From NCBI GenBank assembly GCA_963753185.1, contig CAVWBO010000007.1, forward strand, positions 372,001-436,000: DNA of 64,000 nucleotides, in the 5' to 3' direction. This DNA comes from SZUA-442 sp963753185 (GTDB lineage Bacteria; Actinomycetota; Acidimicrobiia; Spongiisociales; UBA5794). The notes beneath the pieces are model-generated. The model had not been told where the DNA came from, searched no databases, and was given only the letters and a program-made list of their open reading frames with translations. Position 1 is the first letter of the stretch, and each line of letters begins with the position of its first letter. This document shows positions 37,991 through 46,324 of this stretch, one piece after another. The translations under genes were made by a program, and so were the position numbers.

Positions 37991-38173
37991 ATGTCACCTT
38001 CCACTGATCGGCCGAGTTCTGGTGCCGTCATGCAGCTTGTTGGCGCCGCCATGATCGTTGTCGCCCTGATGTGGCTCCTGGCTGCCGATGACCCGTTCCC
38101 GATGTGGCTCATCATCGCCGGTGGCGGGTTGATGTTCCTCGGCGTCGGTGAGGCTCAGCGCCGGGGCGACTGA
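37991..38173 (+). CDS. Small two-span membrane protein
   Basis: 60 residues from ATG 37991, with GGAGG seven bases upstream. Two hydrophobic segments, VMQLVGAAMIVVALMWLLA and WLIIAGGGLMFLGVG, form a helical hairpin with a short loop (ADDPFPM), ending in Arg-rich EAQRRGD. No family is recognised. The strong ribosome site and clean hydropathy support a real gene. Confidence 0.7.
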   Translation: MSPSTDRPSSGAVMQLVGAAMIVVALMWLLAADDPFPMWLIIAGGGLMFLGVGEAQRRGD

Positions 38174-38278
38174 ACAGTCCCATCCAGCCGATATGTGCGG
38201 TCGAATGCCATCCGGTCGGAATCTCTGCGTCCACGTTCGCGTCCTGTACGGTGGCCGCAGTCGATCAAGGGAGCAGGT

Positions 38279-39223
38279 GTGGCTGTAGGTGTACGAATGG
38301 GGGCCGACTGTTTCAGCCAGGGCACATCGTGGGAGGACTACGTCGCCTCCATGGTCCGTGCAGAGGAGCTCGGCTATGACTCGTTGTGGACTCCTGATCA
38401 TGTGCTTCCCACGATCCCCGGCGGGAACGGTGACGGGGACATCCTCGAGGCGATGATGTGCTTGGCAGCCGTTGCACAGGCGACGTCCCGTGCGACGTTG
38501 GGTCTGCTGGTGAGTCCGATCACACTGCGCAACCCTGCGATGCTGACGAAGATGATCACCACCCTGGATCACATCAGCAACGGGCGAGCGATCTTCGGTA
38601 TCGGAGCAGGCTGGGCCGAGGAGGAGCACCGACAGTACGGGGTGGAGTTCGGTGACGGATTCGGTGAACGACTCCGGTGGCTGCAAGAGGCGCTCCCCGT
38701 GATGCGAGGCATGCTCGACGGGACCCGGCCCTCAGCGAACGGACCTCGCTACTCGATGATGGAAACGGTGAACAACCCTCCGCCAGTACAAGACCGTCTC
38801 CCGATCATGGTCGCCGGGTCGGGTCCGAAGGTCACCCTTCGACTGGTCGCCGAGCACGGGGACATGTGCAACATGATTGGCCCTCCCGACTTCATCGCTG
38901 AAAGGGAGCAGATACTCGTCGCCCACTGCGAAGCCGTTGGCCGTGACCCTTCAGGGATCGAACGCACGATCGCGTTTCGCCAACCGGTCATCCGCGACAC
39001 CGAGGATGATGCCAGGGAAGCCGCAGCACAGATCAGCGCACATCACGCAATCGAACCACCCTTCCTCGACATGGCGGGAACAGCCGACAGGCTCGTCGAG
39101 AAGCTCCTGCCATACCTCGACCTCGGATACCGACATCTCATCTTCCAGTTCCTCGCCCCCTTCGACCGCGAGACCATGGATCGCTTGATCTCCGAGGTGA
39201 AACCCCAACTCGAGTCGGCCTAG
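38279..39223 (+). CDS. LLM-class F420-dependent oxidoreductase
   Basis: 314 residues from GTG 38279, preceded by AAGGGAG. Motifs are MVRAEELGYDSLWTPDHVL, ISNGRAIFGIGAGWAEEEHR and LPIMVAGSGPKVTLRLVAEH, typical of the F420-dependent TIGR03560-like branch. It is more distant from the tandem pair at 35.4 and 37 kb. It probably catalyses a hydride transfer with F420. It ends before a region of decayed gene fragments. Confidence 0.9.
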   Translation: MAVGVRMGADCFSQGTSWEDYVASMVRAEELGYDSLWTPDHVLPTIPGGNGDGDILEAMMCLAAVAQATSRATLGLLVSPITLRNPAMLTKMITTLDHISNGRAIFGIGAGWAEEEHRQYGVEFGDGFGERLRWLQEALPVMRGMLDGTRPSANGPRYSMMETVNNPPPVQDRLPIMVAGSGPKVTLRLVAEHGDMCNMIGPPDFIAEREQILVAHCEAVGRDPSGIERTIAFRQPVIRDTEDDAREAAAQISAHHAIEPPFLDMAGTADRLVEKLLPYLDLGYRHLIFQFLAPFDRETMDRLISEVKPQLESA

Positions 39224-39446
39224 GAACCGAGGCGCACGATCTCCAACGTCCAACGAACCCATCCAAGGCTGTGGCACACATACGTGCCGATACGTGCGGC
39301 CCAGGAGGGACCGTTTTTGGGTTGCTGTGCGTGCATCAATCGAGGGCAGGATGTCAACGGTTAGAGGACTGGTTTGGTCGTGTCGGAGGTCAATAGTCAA
39401 GAGACCCCGCGGTGTTGGCTTTCGACGGCTTCACCGCTCCAGCAGC

Positions 39447-39542
39447 GATCGTCTGTATCAGGCACTGGTTGTGACGATTGGGGATCGGGACCGTGCGATC
39501 GAATCGATCGATGAAGCGATGGCTCGGGCCGCTGAGCGCTGG
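39447..39542 (+). pseudogene. Sigma-factor-like fragment
   Basis: A 32-residue stretch contains DRLYQALVVTIGDRDRAIES followed by IDEAMARAAERW. It resembles region 2 of ECF-type sigma factors (RLYRALxLTLGDRDLAxExxDEAMARAxxRW). Neither the N-terminal nor the region 4 parts are visible. It stops where the DUF3291-like fragment begins in another frame, as if a deletion joined two genes. Confidence 0.4.
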
Positions 39543-39544
39543 GC

Positions 39545-39778
39545 AAGAGCGGGCCACATCTGGAAGCCTTCAAGCGCAGACGGGAGTCCTTCGAGCACGG
39601 TGACTGGCCCTCGCACGTCGCGTGGTGGGTCGACGATGACGAGCTACCGACCTGGGAGGACGCATATGCCCGACAGCGAAGGCTGCACGAGGAAGGCCCT
39701 GGTCCGTCCGCTTTCAACTTCCGACAGCCCTACCTCCACGACGGCACACCGACCAAGCTCCACCGCACTCACGGGTGA
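39545..39778 (+). pseudogene. DUF3291-like C-terminal fragment
   Basis: A reading frame gives LEAFKRRRESFEHGDWPSHV, then AWWVDDDELPTWEDAYARQR and GPGPSAFNF, ending at TGA 39776-39778. This is the C-terminal half of DUF3291 proteins (about 150 residues when whole). The frame is closed upstream by a stop at 39533, so the N-terminal half is lost. The function of DUF3291 is not known. Confidence 0.55.
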
Positions 39779-39887
39779 TGCCCGCCGCAGGCAGGTGACG
39801 CGGTGCACGACAGCCATGTCGACCTGCGCGGCGGTCGCGGCGGGATGCGCCCGAGAGGCGAAGCCACGGCTGCCGCTGAGGCGGCGT

Positions 39888-40526
39888 TCACCGATCGGCT
39901 TCGAGGGGTGATTCGTCGCTTGCGAGAAGACGGGTGAGCGCCTCGGTCCGTTCGGTCATGCCCAAGCCTCGGGTAGCGGGCCACTGGTCGATCTCGTCGT
40001 TCGCGAACTCGATCCATCGTTCGATGGTCTTGAACATCTCGATCTGGAGCGTGGCGAACAGGACCGAGAGGTGGGTGCGTTCCGGGAAGGGGTGTCCCCC
40101 ATCGAGGTAGGACGCCATGAGCTCGACGATGGCTTCGTGGTGTTCACCGATGTCGGCCTCGAGCTCACCCAGCGCACGACGGACGTCCTCGATCGTTCCA
40201 TGGTCTGCGAACAGCAGCCTCAACAGGGCCTCGATCTCGAACCGCGGTGGCTGCGTCCTCGTGGTCGACCACTCGGCGAGGGCACGGCGACCCTCGTCGG
40301 TGATCTCGTAGACATTGCTGCGGCGCCTTCCGGTCTCCTCGGTACGGGTGGTCGCGTATCCGAGCGCGACGAGCTTCTTGGGTTCCGAGTACAGAAGGCG
40401 CTCCGACTTCGGCCACGCGTAGCGCAGGCTCCGCTGGGCCTGTTGGGTGAGTTCGTAGGCGGTCCATGGCCGCAGGTCGAGGAGCGCGAGGACCGCATAC
40501 GTCGACGTCGTCATGGTCGGTGGCAT
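39888..40526 (-). CDS. PadR-family transcriptional regulator
   Basis: 212 residues. The N-terminal winged helix has STYAVLALLDLRPWTAYELT, SLRYAWPKSERLLYSEPKKL and the wing TEETGRRRSNVYEITDEGRR, with the DNA-contacting Tyr/Glu-Pro pattern of PadR. The C-terminal half is a helical coil for dimerisation (EALLRLLFADHGTIEDVRRA). It is divergent from a cupin gene, and a palindrome at 40563-40579 lies between them. It likely represses itself and the cupin gene in response to a small ligand. Confidence 0.9.
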   Translation of the reverse strand: MPPTMTTSTYAVLALLDLRPWTAYELTQQAQRSLRYAWPKSERLLYSEPKKLVALGYATTRTEETGRRRSNVYEITDEGRRALAEWSTTRTQPPRFEIEALLRLLFADHGTIEDVRRALGELEADIGEHHEAIVELMASYLDGGHPFPERTHLSVLFATLQIEMFKTIERWIEFANDEIDQWPATRGLGMTERTEALTRLLASDESPLEADR

Positions 40527-40562
40527 GCACTTGACTTTACTGCAGCTTTCAGGATATGGTCT

Positions 40563-40579
40563 ACTGCAAGTTGCAGTAC
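40563..40579. promoter_or_regulatory. PadR-type operator palindrome
   Basis: A perfect palindrome TACTGCAA-G-TTGCAGTA (eight-base arms, one-base centre) lies between the divergent PadR and cupin genes. A half-site, TTTACTGCAG, is at 40538-40547. The pattern resembles the ATGT/ACAT-centred dyads of PadR proteins in size and position. It is probably bound by the adjacent regulator. Confidence 0.65.
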
Positions 40580-40636
40580 CGTTGGTCAGAGTCCCCTCGA
40601 GCCGATGCCTGCAGGACCGACAAGGAGTTGGTGAAA

Positions 40637-40996
40637 ATGAAGAGCAACGTCAACGACCTGCCGATCGCAAACGATGCGCTTGGAGAGATGATCCGCGGTC
40701 AGGACTGGGGTGGCATGACCAGCGCGTACATGCAATATCCGACAGGCCTCGACTTCAGCCCCCTGCTCGAGGGCCTGGAGCATGACCTCTGCCAGTGCCC
40801 GCACTGGGGATTCGTGATCGAAGGCCGCATCCGCGTCAAGTACGAGGACGGCAGTGAGCAGGTCGTCGGAGCGAACGAGATCTACTACTGGCCTCCCGGC
40901 CACACCGTGGTCGTCGAAGATGCGGTCAGAATGGTCGAGTTCAGCCCCCACGACGAGATGTCGCAGGTGGTCGCCCACGTCGTCAACAAGCTCTAG
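40637..40996 (+). CDS. Small cupin-domain protein
   Basis: 119 residues from ATG 40637, with AAGGAG nine bases upstream. The single cupin barrel has CQCPHWGFVIEGRIRVKYED and YYWPPGHTVVVEDAVRMVEF. The first cupin motif His is present, and the usual G(X)5HXH pattern is partly degenerate. It may bind metal or a small ligand. It lies 74 bases before a mycothiol-isomerase-like gene and is controlled from the PadR operator region, so the two may be one transcription unit under PadR control. Confidence 0.8.
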   Translation: MKSNVNDLPIANDALGEMIRGQDWGGMTSAYMQYPTGLDFSPLLEGLEHDLCQCPHWGFVIEGRIRVKYEDGSEQVVGANEIYYWPPGHTVVVEDAVRMVEFSPHDEMSQVVAHVVNKL

Positions 40997-41069
40997 GCGC
41001 GTACGCGCCTCGAGTACGAGAGAACTCGAGAGGCACGAGGGCTTCATCCCCATAGAACAGGAGGACACC

Positions 41070-41840
41070 GTGGAGATTGCTCGACACATCACGGCCGTGG
41101 GTACGGAGGCGAAGCTGTTCGCCGAGGCAGCTCGGCGAGGCGGGCTGGAGGTGGACATCCCTTCCTGCCCTGGCTGGACCATGCGCGACCTGGTTCGCCA
41201 CCTGAGCGAGATCCACCTCTGGGCGGCTGCCCGCGTGGCACGGCGCACCTCGAAGCTCTTCCTCGACGACAGTGCCGCTGAACTCCTCGAGTCCTGGCCG
41301 GACCTTGCCGTCTTCTGGCCAGACGACGACGACCTGATCGACTGGTACCTCGAGACGAACGCCAACCTCGTGCGGGCGCTCGAGGCAGCGTCACCGACCG
41401 ACGAAATGCCGACGTTCCTTCCAGCACCGTCGCCCCTCGCGATGTGGGCACGACGCCAGGCCCACGAGACCGCCGTGCATCGTTTCGACGCCGAGGACGC
41501 CACGGGCACAGGATCCGGCTTCGACCCCGAATTCGCGGCCGACGGGATCGATGAGATGGTGAGAGGATTCGCGCCGCGTGCCAGCGAGTTCCCCATCGAG
41601 ACGACTCGCACCATGGTCGTGCATGCGGCCGACACCGGCGACGATTGGCGCCTCACGCTCGCACCCGATGGCATCACCACGGTGCGCGGCAATGGATCCG
41701 CCGACGTCACGCTGACGGGGGCCGCGTCGGACCTCTACCTGTCGTTGTGGAACCGAGGCGACGACTCGAGGCTCACGATCGAAGGCGACCGCGACCTCCT
41801 GACCCTGTGGCACGAAAGCAAACGGGTCCGCTGGTCATAG
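41070..41840 (+). CDS. Mycothiol-dependent maleylpyruvate isomerase-family protein
   Basis: 256 residues from GTG 41070, with AGGAGG upstream. The N-terminal DinB/MDMPI helical bundle has CPGWTMRDLVRHLSEIHLWA and a metal-binding His at RRQAHETAVHRFDAEDA (about 130). The C-terminal domain (DWRLTLAPDGITTVRGNGSA, then SDLYLSLWNR) is the usual SCP2-like half of this actinobacterial family. It is a cytosolic enzyme or binding protein; no specific substrate can be inferred. Confidence 0.88.
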   Translation: MEIARHITAVGTEAKLFAEAARRGGLEVDIPSCPGWTMRDLVRHLSEIHLWAAARVARRTSKLFLDDSAAELLESWPDLAVFWPDDDDLIDWYLETNANLVRALEAASPTDEMPTFLPAPSPLAMWARRQAHETAVHRFDAEDATGTGSGFDPEFAADGIDEMVRGFAPRASEFPIETTRTMVVHAADTGDDWRLTLAPDGITTVRGNGSADVTLTGAASDLYLSLWNRGDDSRLTIEGDRDLLTLWHESKRVRWS

Positions 41841-41894
41841 ATTTCGACCTGACAGAGGTTGGCCACATCGAGGGCTCTCACGAACGGACTCGCG

Positions 41895-42026
41895 ATGACC
41901 GAACACGAGCAGCGGCGCCCGGTCCGCCATCGGCTTGCGATCCTGCGCCACGCCGAAGGGGTGACCGGCAACACCTCGATGACGCACCGCACCGACGCGA
42001 TCATCCCGCAATGCTTCTCCACGTAG
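41895..42026 (+). pseudogene. Transposase N-terminus remnant
   Basis: A 43-residue frame contains VRHRLAILRHAEGVTGNTSM and PQCFST, ending at TAG. It resembles the helix-turn-helix start of IS481/IS3-type transposases (HRLxVLxHAxEvGNVSxTCRYYGISRxxFYxW), with the middle degraded. No DDE region or terminal inverted repeats follow. The rest of the 520-base gap (41841-42363) has no recognisable gene. Confidence 0.4.
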
Positions 42027-42363
42027 GAGAACGGACACGACAGATACGGCGGCCCGCGTGGTAGCTCACCGAACGGGCCCCGCCGTCGGACGCCGGCTAG
42101 CGAGGTCACGCTCAGCGCTTCCGCCAGAGCCGGGAGGGGCGAGTACCACCGGGCTGTGATCCGTCGGCGTCAGGCACCCCACCTCCGTTGCGCCGCAGGG
42201 GGTTCCGACGCTGGCGGAACGGTCGCATGACGAATCAGGGCGGTCCTTGTGCTCCCTGCGGATCGCTTGGTCCACCCGACCCAATCCACGGATCAATCCC
42301 AAGTACTACGCACCATCCCGCCATGCCCCGGAACCAACCGGATCTACAGATGTATGTGGCGAA

Positions 42364-42657
42364 CTACGGCCGTGGCACGAGCCCGACGTCGCCTTCGAGG
42401 ATCGTCGCCGTTTCACCCGGTTCGTCCTCGATGCTCCATTCCTCGTAGAACGCCCTGGCACCATCTCTCGTCTCCCACTTCGCCAGAGCAACGAACTCGG
42501 ACCCGTCACTCGCGTACCAGGCACGATGGAACCGGCACCCATGCCGCTCCGCGCTCATCTGCATCTCCGTTCCGATCCCCGTGACGCGGCGTTCGTAGAG
42601 GTCCTGAGCGGTGCGCCCATCGGATGTAGGGCAAGGCACACGAAACAGCACCCACAT
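42364..42657 (-). CDS. Small conserved-looking protein of unknown function
   Basis: 97 residues from ATG 42657, with AAAGGAGAT upstream. Sequence features are MWVLFRVPCPTSDGRTAQDL, RAWYASDGSEFVALAKWETR and DGARAFYEEWSIEDEPGE. The size and the FVALAKWE(T/S)...A..FYEEW pattern suggest a single dimeric alpha-beta barrel, like the antibiotic biosynthesis monooxygenase (ABM) or stress-response group, but this is weak. No catalytic residues are recognisable. It is monocistronic and lies between a transposase remnant and the FG-GAP-like gene. Confidence 0.65.
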   Translation of the reverse strand: MWVLFRVPCPTSDGRTAQDLYERRVTGIGTEMQMSAERHGCRFHRAWYASDGSEFVALAKWETRDGARAFYEEWSIEDEPGETATILEGDVGLVPRP

Positions 42658-42824
42658 GCGATCTCCTTTCAGACGGAACCTGCAACCTACCTCACGGGCG
42701 TGTGGCTCCGCGGTTGGCCCGCCATGACGCACACCGCCACATTGCGACCGCAGGACCACCCAAGTCCACGTTCACGAACGCAAGGAGGTTGAGGACCCCC
42801 GCGCGTCCGGGTTGAAAGGCGGGC

Positions 42825-44006
42825 CTACGGGGCGTCCAAACCGAAGGCTCCTGATACCGGGAGCCACGACGGCTGTCCGAAGAACAGGTCGCTGTCGGCG
42901 TTGCCCTGATTGTTCGTGTGGCGGAAGTAGAACGTGGTGTCGCTGGGTCGGAACAAACCGGGAGTTGCGACCCGGTCGACGACACCCCAGTCACCTGCCA
43001 CGAACCTGTCCCCGGGGTCTCCGAAGAAGAACTCGTTGTCGGCGATCCCTGTGTCGAGCGTGTTCCGGTAGTACACGAACCCGGTCGATTCCCTGTGCAG
43101 TCCGACTTCGTCGATGCCGTCTCCATCGAAGTCGCCGACGAACGGCTTGTCTCCGGGATTGCCGAAGACGAAGGAGAAGTCAGCCGGGCCGAGTCCTCCG
43201 TTGTTCGCACCGAGCTCGTTGACGATGTAGAAGCGCTGCTCCGACGGTCGGTAGATGGAAAGGGTGTCAAAGCAGTCACCATCGAAGTCCCCGGCGAGCG
43301 GGATGTCAGACGGGTTGCCGAAGAAGAACCTGATGTCGGCAATCCCCTGCGTGTTCGAGTTGCGAAGGTAGGCGAACGCGTCCGAGGTTCGGAACAACCC
43401 CGGCGTATCGACTCCGTCGCAATCCCAGTCACCCATCACGGGCACGTCCCCCGGGTTGCCGAAGAAGAATGAGGTCAGTGCGCCGGCCTCGTTGAGAAGC
43501 TGCCACTCCCCCGTTGCCGGGTTCACCAAGCCGACGGTGTCCGCCACCGGGTCGGGTGACTCCACGTTCACCTCGTAGTCGCCACCCGCCTGACCAAACG
43601 TGTCATCGAAGACGACCAGGAAGTACGACGTTCCGGCAAGGAAGTCGTACGTGATTTGGATGGGGTCTGCTCCATTGTCGGCAGCCACACAGTTCTCCAA
43701 CGGATTCGACGGATCGAAACTGCCCTCGTACAAATAGGCAGACGCGAAGCCGTCGGGTGTGCTGGTCATGGAGAATGAATGGGTACCAGGGAGGGGTCGG
43801 ATGAAGTCGATCACCTGATAGTGGACGGGAAAGACCGCTTCGGCGACACATACCGGCGTGTTGATGGTCACCACCGGCATCGTCGGATCATCGCCCGTGA
43901 TCGTGCCCGTGAAGGTGTCGGATGCAGCACTCGACGTTCCGATGCTCATCACCAGAGCCGAGCTCACCATCGCCAGAACGAGTAACAGACGGGTACTTCT
44001 TCGCAC
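42825..44006 (-). CDS. Secreted FG-GAP-like repeat protein
   Basis: 393 residues from GTG 44006, preceded by AGGGGG. A signal peptide covers about residues 1-25 (STRLLLVLAMVSSALVMSIG, cleavage near SSA-AS). A beta-sandwich-like N-terminal domain (about 30-150, one likely disulfide) carries IDFIRPLPGTHSFSMTS. From about 155 to the end there are about five FG-GAP-like units such as FFGNPGDVPVMGDWDCDGVD with YLRNSNTQGIADIRFFFG. The repeats match the tails of the subtilase and of the gene at 55545-56921. It is probably an extracellular structural or binding protein. Confidence 0.85.
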   Translation of the reverse strand: MRRSTRLLLVLAMVSSALVMSIGTSSAASDTFTGTITGDDPTMPVVTINTPVCVAEAVFPVHYQVIDFIRPLPGTHSFSMTSTPDGFASAYLYEGSFDPSNPLENCVAADNGADPIQITYDFLAGTSYFLVVFDDTFGQAGGDYEVNVESPDPVADTVGLVNPATGEWQLLNEAGALTSFFFGNPGDVPVMGDWDCDGVDTPGLFRTSDAFAYLRNSNTQGIADIRFFFGNPSDIPLAGDFDGDCFDTLSIYRPSEQRFYIVNELGANNGGLGPADFSFVFGNPGDKPFVGDFDGDGIDEVGLHRESTGFVYYRNTLDTGIADNEFFFGDPGDRFVAGDWGVVDRVATPGLFRPSDTTFYFRHTNNQGNADSDLFFGQPSWLPVSGAFGLDAP

Positions 44007-44164
44007 TACGGGCCCCCTCGCGGTGTGTATGTCAACGACGATAGCAGTGGAGACAAGTGCGCGATGGGGAGCCAATGCGGCATTTCCACTCCTTCGACAC
44101 CGCCCCAGCCAGGGACGCGCTGACCTTGGAGGACGATCCACCTCGGGGCACCGATCCCCCGCAG

Positions 44165-45241
44165 CTACTCGATCGCCGATCTCGGGAGGGACGCTGCGTC
44201 GTGGGCGACCTGTTCGAGCTCGGGGAACGTTGCGGCGCAGCGATTCGCCAGATCCACGAGGTCATCCACCCTCTCTGGTGATGTGAACTCGTATAGCTCG
44301 AAAGTCGGGCCAGCTGTCAATCCGTCGCCGATCGATTGAGAAGCGAGGAATCGGCCGAGCGGTCTCAGGAGCCTCACCATCACGTGATACAGGGCTCCGA
44401 CGAGTGCCGGCTGGTCGGCCGTGTCGCTGAAGATCTCGTCGAGGGTGAGGAGGAGGTGACGGTATGACGCATTGAAGAGGTCGATGGCATCGTGGAGTTG
44501 TTCGGGCAGGGAATCCCGCTTCGGATTGACCACACACGGACGGACCGCACCCAGAGGAATCCCACCCTCCACGAGGAGCTTGTACTTGTGGTAGTGCGTC
44601 AGCTCCTGATGGGACTCATCCGCCCACCGGTCGAGGCTCACCCCCTCGCCCTGGTGGATCATCGTCTCGATCGCGACGCAGGCCGACTCGAGGTCGTCGA
44701 TCCCGATGAGCCCACCACTGTCGTCAGCGTCGAACGCCACCGGGGCGTAGAACGCTGGCTCCGCCATCTGCCGGTTCAGCTGCGGGGTGCCGAAGATGGG
44801 GCCACTGGCGGAGAGCTTGTGGAAGGCCACCTCGATGGCGTGATAGAACTGCCCGAGCGTCGTGTATTCATCGGCCTCTGGATGTGCGCCGTGGTCCTCC
44901 GGCCGCTCGATCGTCATGTAGGTGTCGCGGATCAGATCAATCGAGACCGGCGCAAGGTTCAGCATCAGCGGGGGGCGGTGATGCTTGAGAGGTGCCGGAT
45001 ACTCCGGAAGTATCGCGGGGAGATCGAAACGAGGCTCCGATCCGACGGCGAGGAGCAGGTTCGAGACGAGCACGACGTGCAGCATCTCCTCGGCGACCAC
45101 ACTTCGAATGAGCTGTGCACATTCCGAGTCCTGATCGACGATCGAATAGAGACCGAACAGGTACAGGGGGACCGTCGACATCTCCACCTCGACAGCGAGT
45201 GCAAGGTGTTCACGCAGGTCCTCGACGGTCTCGATCGGCAT
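44165..45241 (-). CDS. VioB-like ferritin-like domain protein
   Basis: 358 residues from ATG 45241. The N-terminus (IETVEDLREHLALAVEVEMS, then TVPLYLFGLYS and VVAEEMLHVVLVSNLLLAV) carries the Glu/His ligands of a ferritin-like diiron helix bundle. This is the layout of the N-terminal half of VioB-type iminophenylpyruvate dimer synthases. A later DESHQELTHYHKYKLL supplies further Glu/His ligands. Members form C-C dimers in pigment pathways, but stand-alone homologues exist without such pathways. It follows a cyclase-fold protein and a GNAT gene on the same strand. Confidence 0.8.
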   Translation of the reverse strand: MPIETVEDLREHLALAVEVEMSTVPLYLFGLYSIVDQDSECAQLIRSVVAEEMLHVVLVSNLLLAVGSEPRFDLPAILPEYPAPLKHHRPPLMLNLAPVSIDLIRDTYMTIERPEDHGAHPEADEYTTLGQFYHAIEVAFHKLSASGPIFGTPQLNRQMAEPAFYAPVAFDADDSGGLIGIDDLESACVAIETMIHQGEGVSLDRWADESHQELTHYHKYKLLVEGGIPLGAVRPCVVNPKRDSLPEQLHDAIDLFNASYRHLLLTLDEIFSDTADQPALVGALYHVMVRLLRPLGRFLASQSIGDGLTAGPTFELYEFTSPERVDDLVDLANRCAATFPELEQVAHDAASLPRSAIE

Positions 45242-45329
45242 ACAGCGGAATCTACGCCATTGCGAACCTCCGCGCAGACCAGGAGTCACCAACCGGTCTC
45301 GGAATCCGGGGCTGCGGAAGTGGGGCGAG

Positions 45330-46268
45330 TCAAGCGGCGGTGTCCCACCAGTCGAGTACCCGTAGGGCGCGGAGGGTGTTCCAGCGGCTCGGCGTCCCGA
45401 CTTCCCCTTCGAGGGCGAAGTGGACGCGACCAGGGTGGATGCGGTCGAGCAGCCATCGGCCATCGGGCTGGCGCTTCGATCGCACGATCTCCACCGCCTC
45501 CGCCATGCGGGAATCCGGGTCAGCCCCCGAGTGCCTGAAGTAGTCGAGTGCTCGCAGCACGTCGTATCGCCAGTAATAGGGGAACGCGAAATCGAGGTAG
45601 GCAGGATCTGCGACCTCGCCAGTGCTCAGTCGACGGAACAGGCTGCGTTCGAGCAGGTACTCCTCGCCTCTGTGCCTGGCCTCGCGAACCTCGGTGGACC
45701 CGCCGGTCGCCCGCTCGAACTCGAGGAGCCCGTCGAGCACGCAGATGGTGGTGTCGAAGGAGGACCGCACCGATCCGTTCTCGACCTCGCAGTTCCAGCC
45801 ACCGTCGTCCAGTCCCTCGTCGAGGATCCGCTCGACGATCGGTGCGACATCGACACCGAAGTACGCACCCGTCTCGATCGTCCGGCCGTTGATGCACGGC
45901 TCGACCTCGCCGTCGAAGTAGCGCTGCCCGTCGTGCTCCCAGCGCCCGTTCTCCGCGACGAGCGCAATGGCCCTTCGGGCGGACTTCGACGCCGGGTCGA
46001 GGCCAAGGATCTGGAGCGTCTGGAGTGTGTGCATCGTCGCGGTCCAGGGTTGGCCAGGTTCGCCGCCCTCGTAGGAGGCCGGGAAGCAGGCGCCGCCTTC
46101 CCAGAGGCCGTCGGGATCCTCGAGCGCGATCAGGCGCGCACCCCACCCTTCGTACTCGACCCGTTCCCGTTCGGTCGCAACCTCGTCAGGGGAAGCGTCC
46201 CCGAGGTCTCGCATCACCTGCCAGCGGATGGCAGGGTCGCCGTCGAGCAGCCAATCGATCACGTTCAT
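45330..46268 (-). CDS. Alpha/alpha-toroid (prenyltransferase/squalene-cyclase-fold) protein
   Basis: 312 residues. Repeated helical units with QW-like motifs, GLWEGGACFPASYEGGEPGQ and GGWNCEVENGSVRSSFDTTI, occur together with DGQRYFDGEVEPCINGRTIE and KRQPDGRWLLD. These are features of the alpha6-alpha6 barrel shared by terpene cyclases and prenyltransferases. The acidic DXDD motif of squalene-hopene cyclases is not visible, so it may not be a terpene cyclase. It lies 56 bases after the GNAT gene and 88 before the VioB-like gene, forming a possible three-gene unit. Confidence 0.7.
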   Translation of the reverse strand: MNVIDWLLDGDPAIRWQVMRDLGDASPDEVATERERVEYEGWGARLIALEDPDGLWEGGACFPASYEGGEPGQPWTATMHTLQTLQILGLDPASKSARRAIALVAENGRWEHDGQRYFDGEVEPCINGRTIETGAYFGVDVAPIVERILDEGLDDGGWNCEVENGSVRSSFDTTICVLDGLLEFERATGGSTEVREARHRGEEYLLERSLFRRLSTGEVADPAYLDFAFPYYWRYDVLRALDYFRHSGADPDSRMAEAVEIVRSKRQPDGRWLLDRIHPGRVHFALEGEVGTPSRWNTLRALRVLDWWDTAA

Positions 46269-46324
46269 CGCCGCATGGTACGTGGAGCGCTCGAGGTTCG
46301 ATGGTTCGAGTGACCGCGCGAGCG

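Noticed and set aside
41841..42363. An intact gene in the gap after the mycothiol isomerase-family gene
   Set aside because: Apart from the short transposase-like remnant, the frames have no ribosome site, domain or consistent codon pattern.
45115..45543. Plus-strand frames over the VioB-like and toroid genes
   Set aside because: They are composition shadows with no motifs, while both minus-strand proteins have family features.
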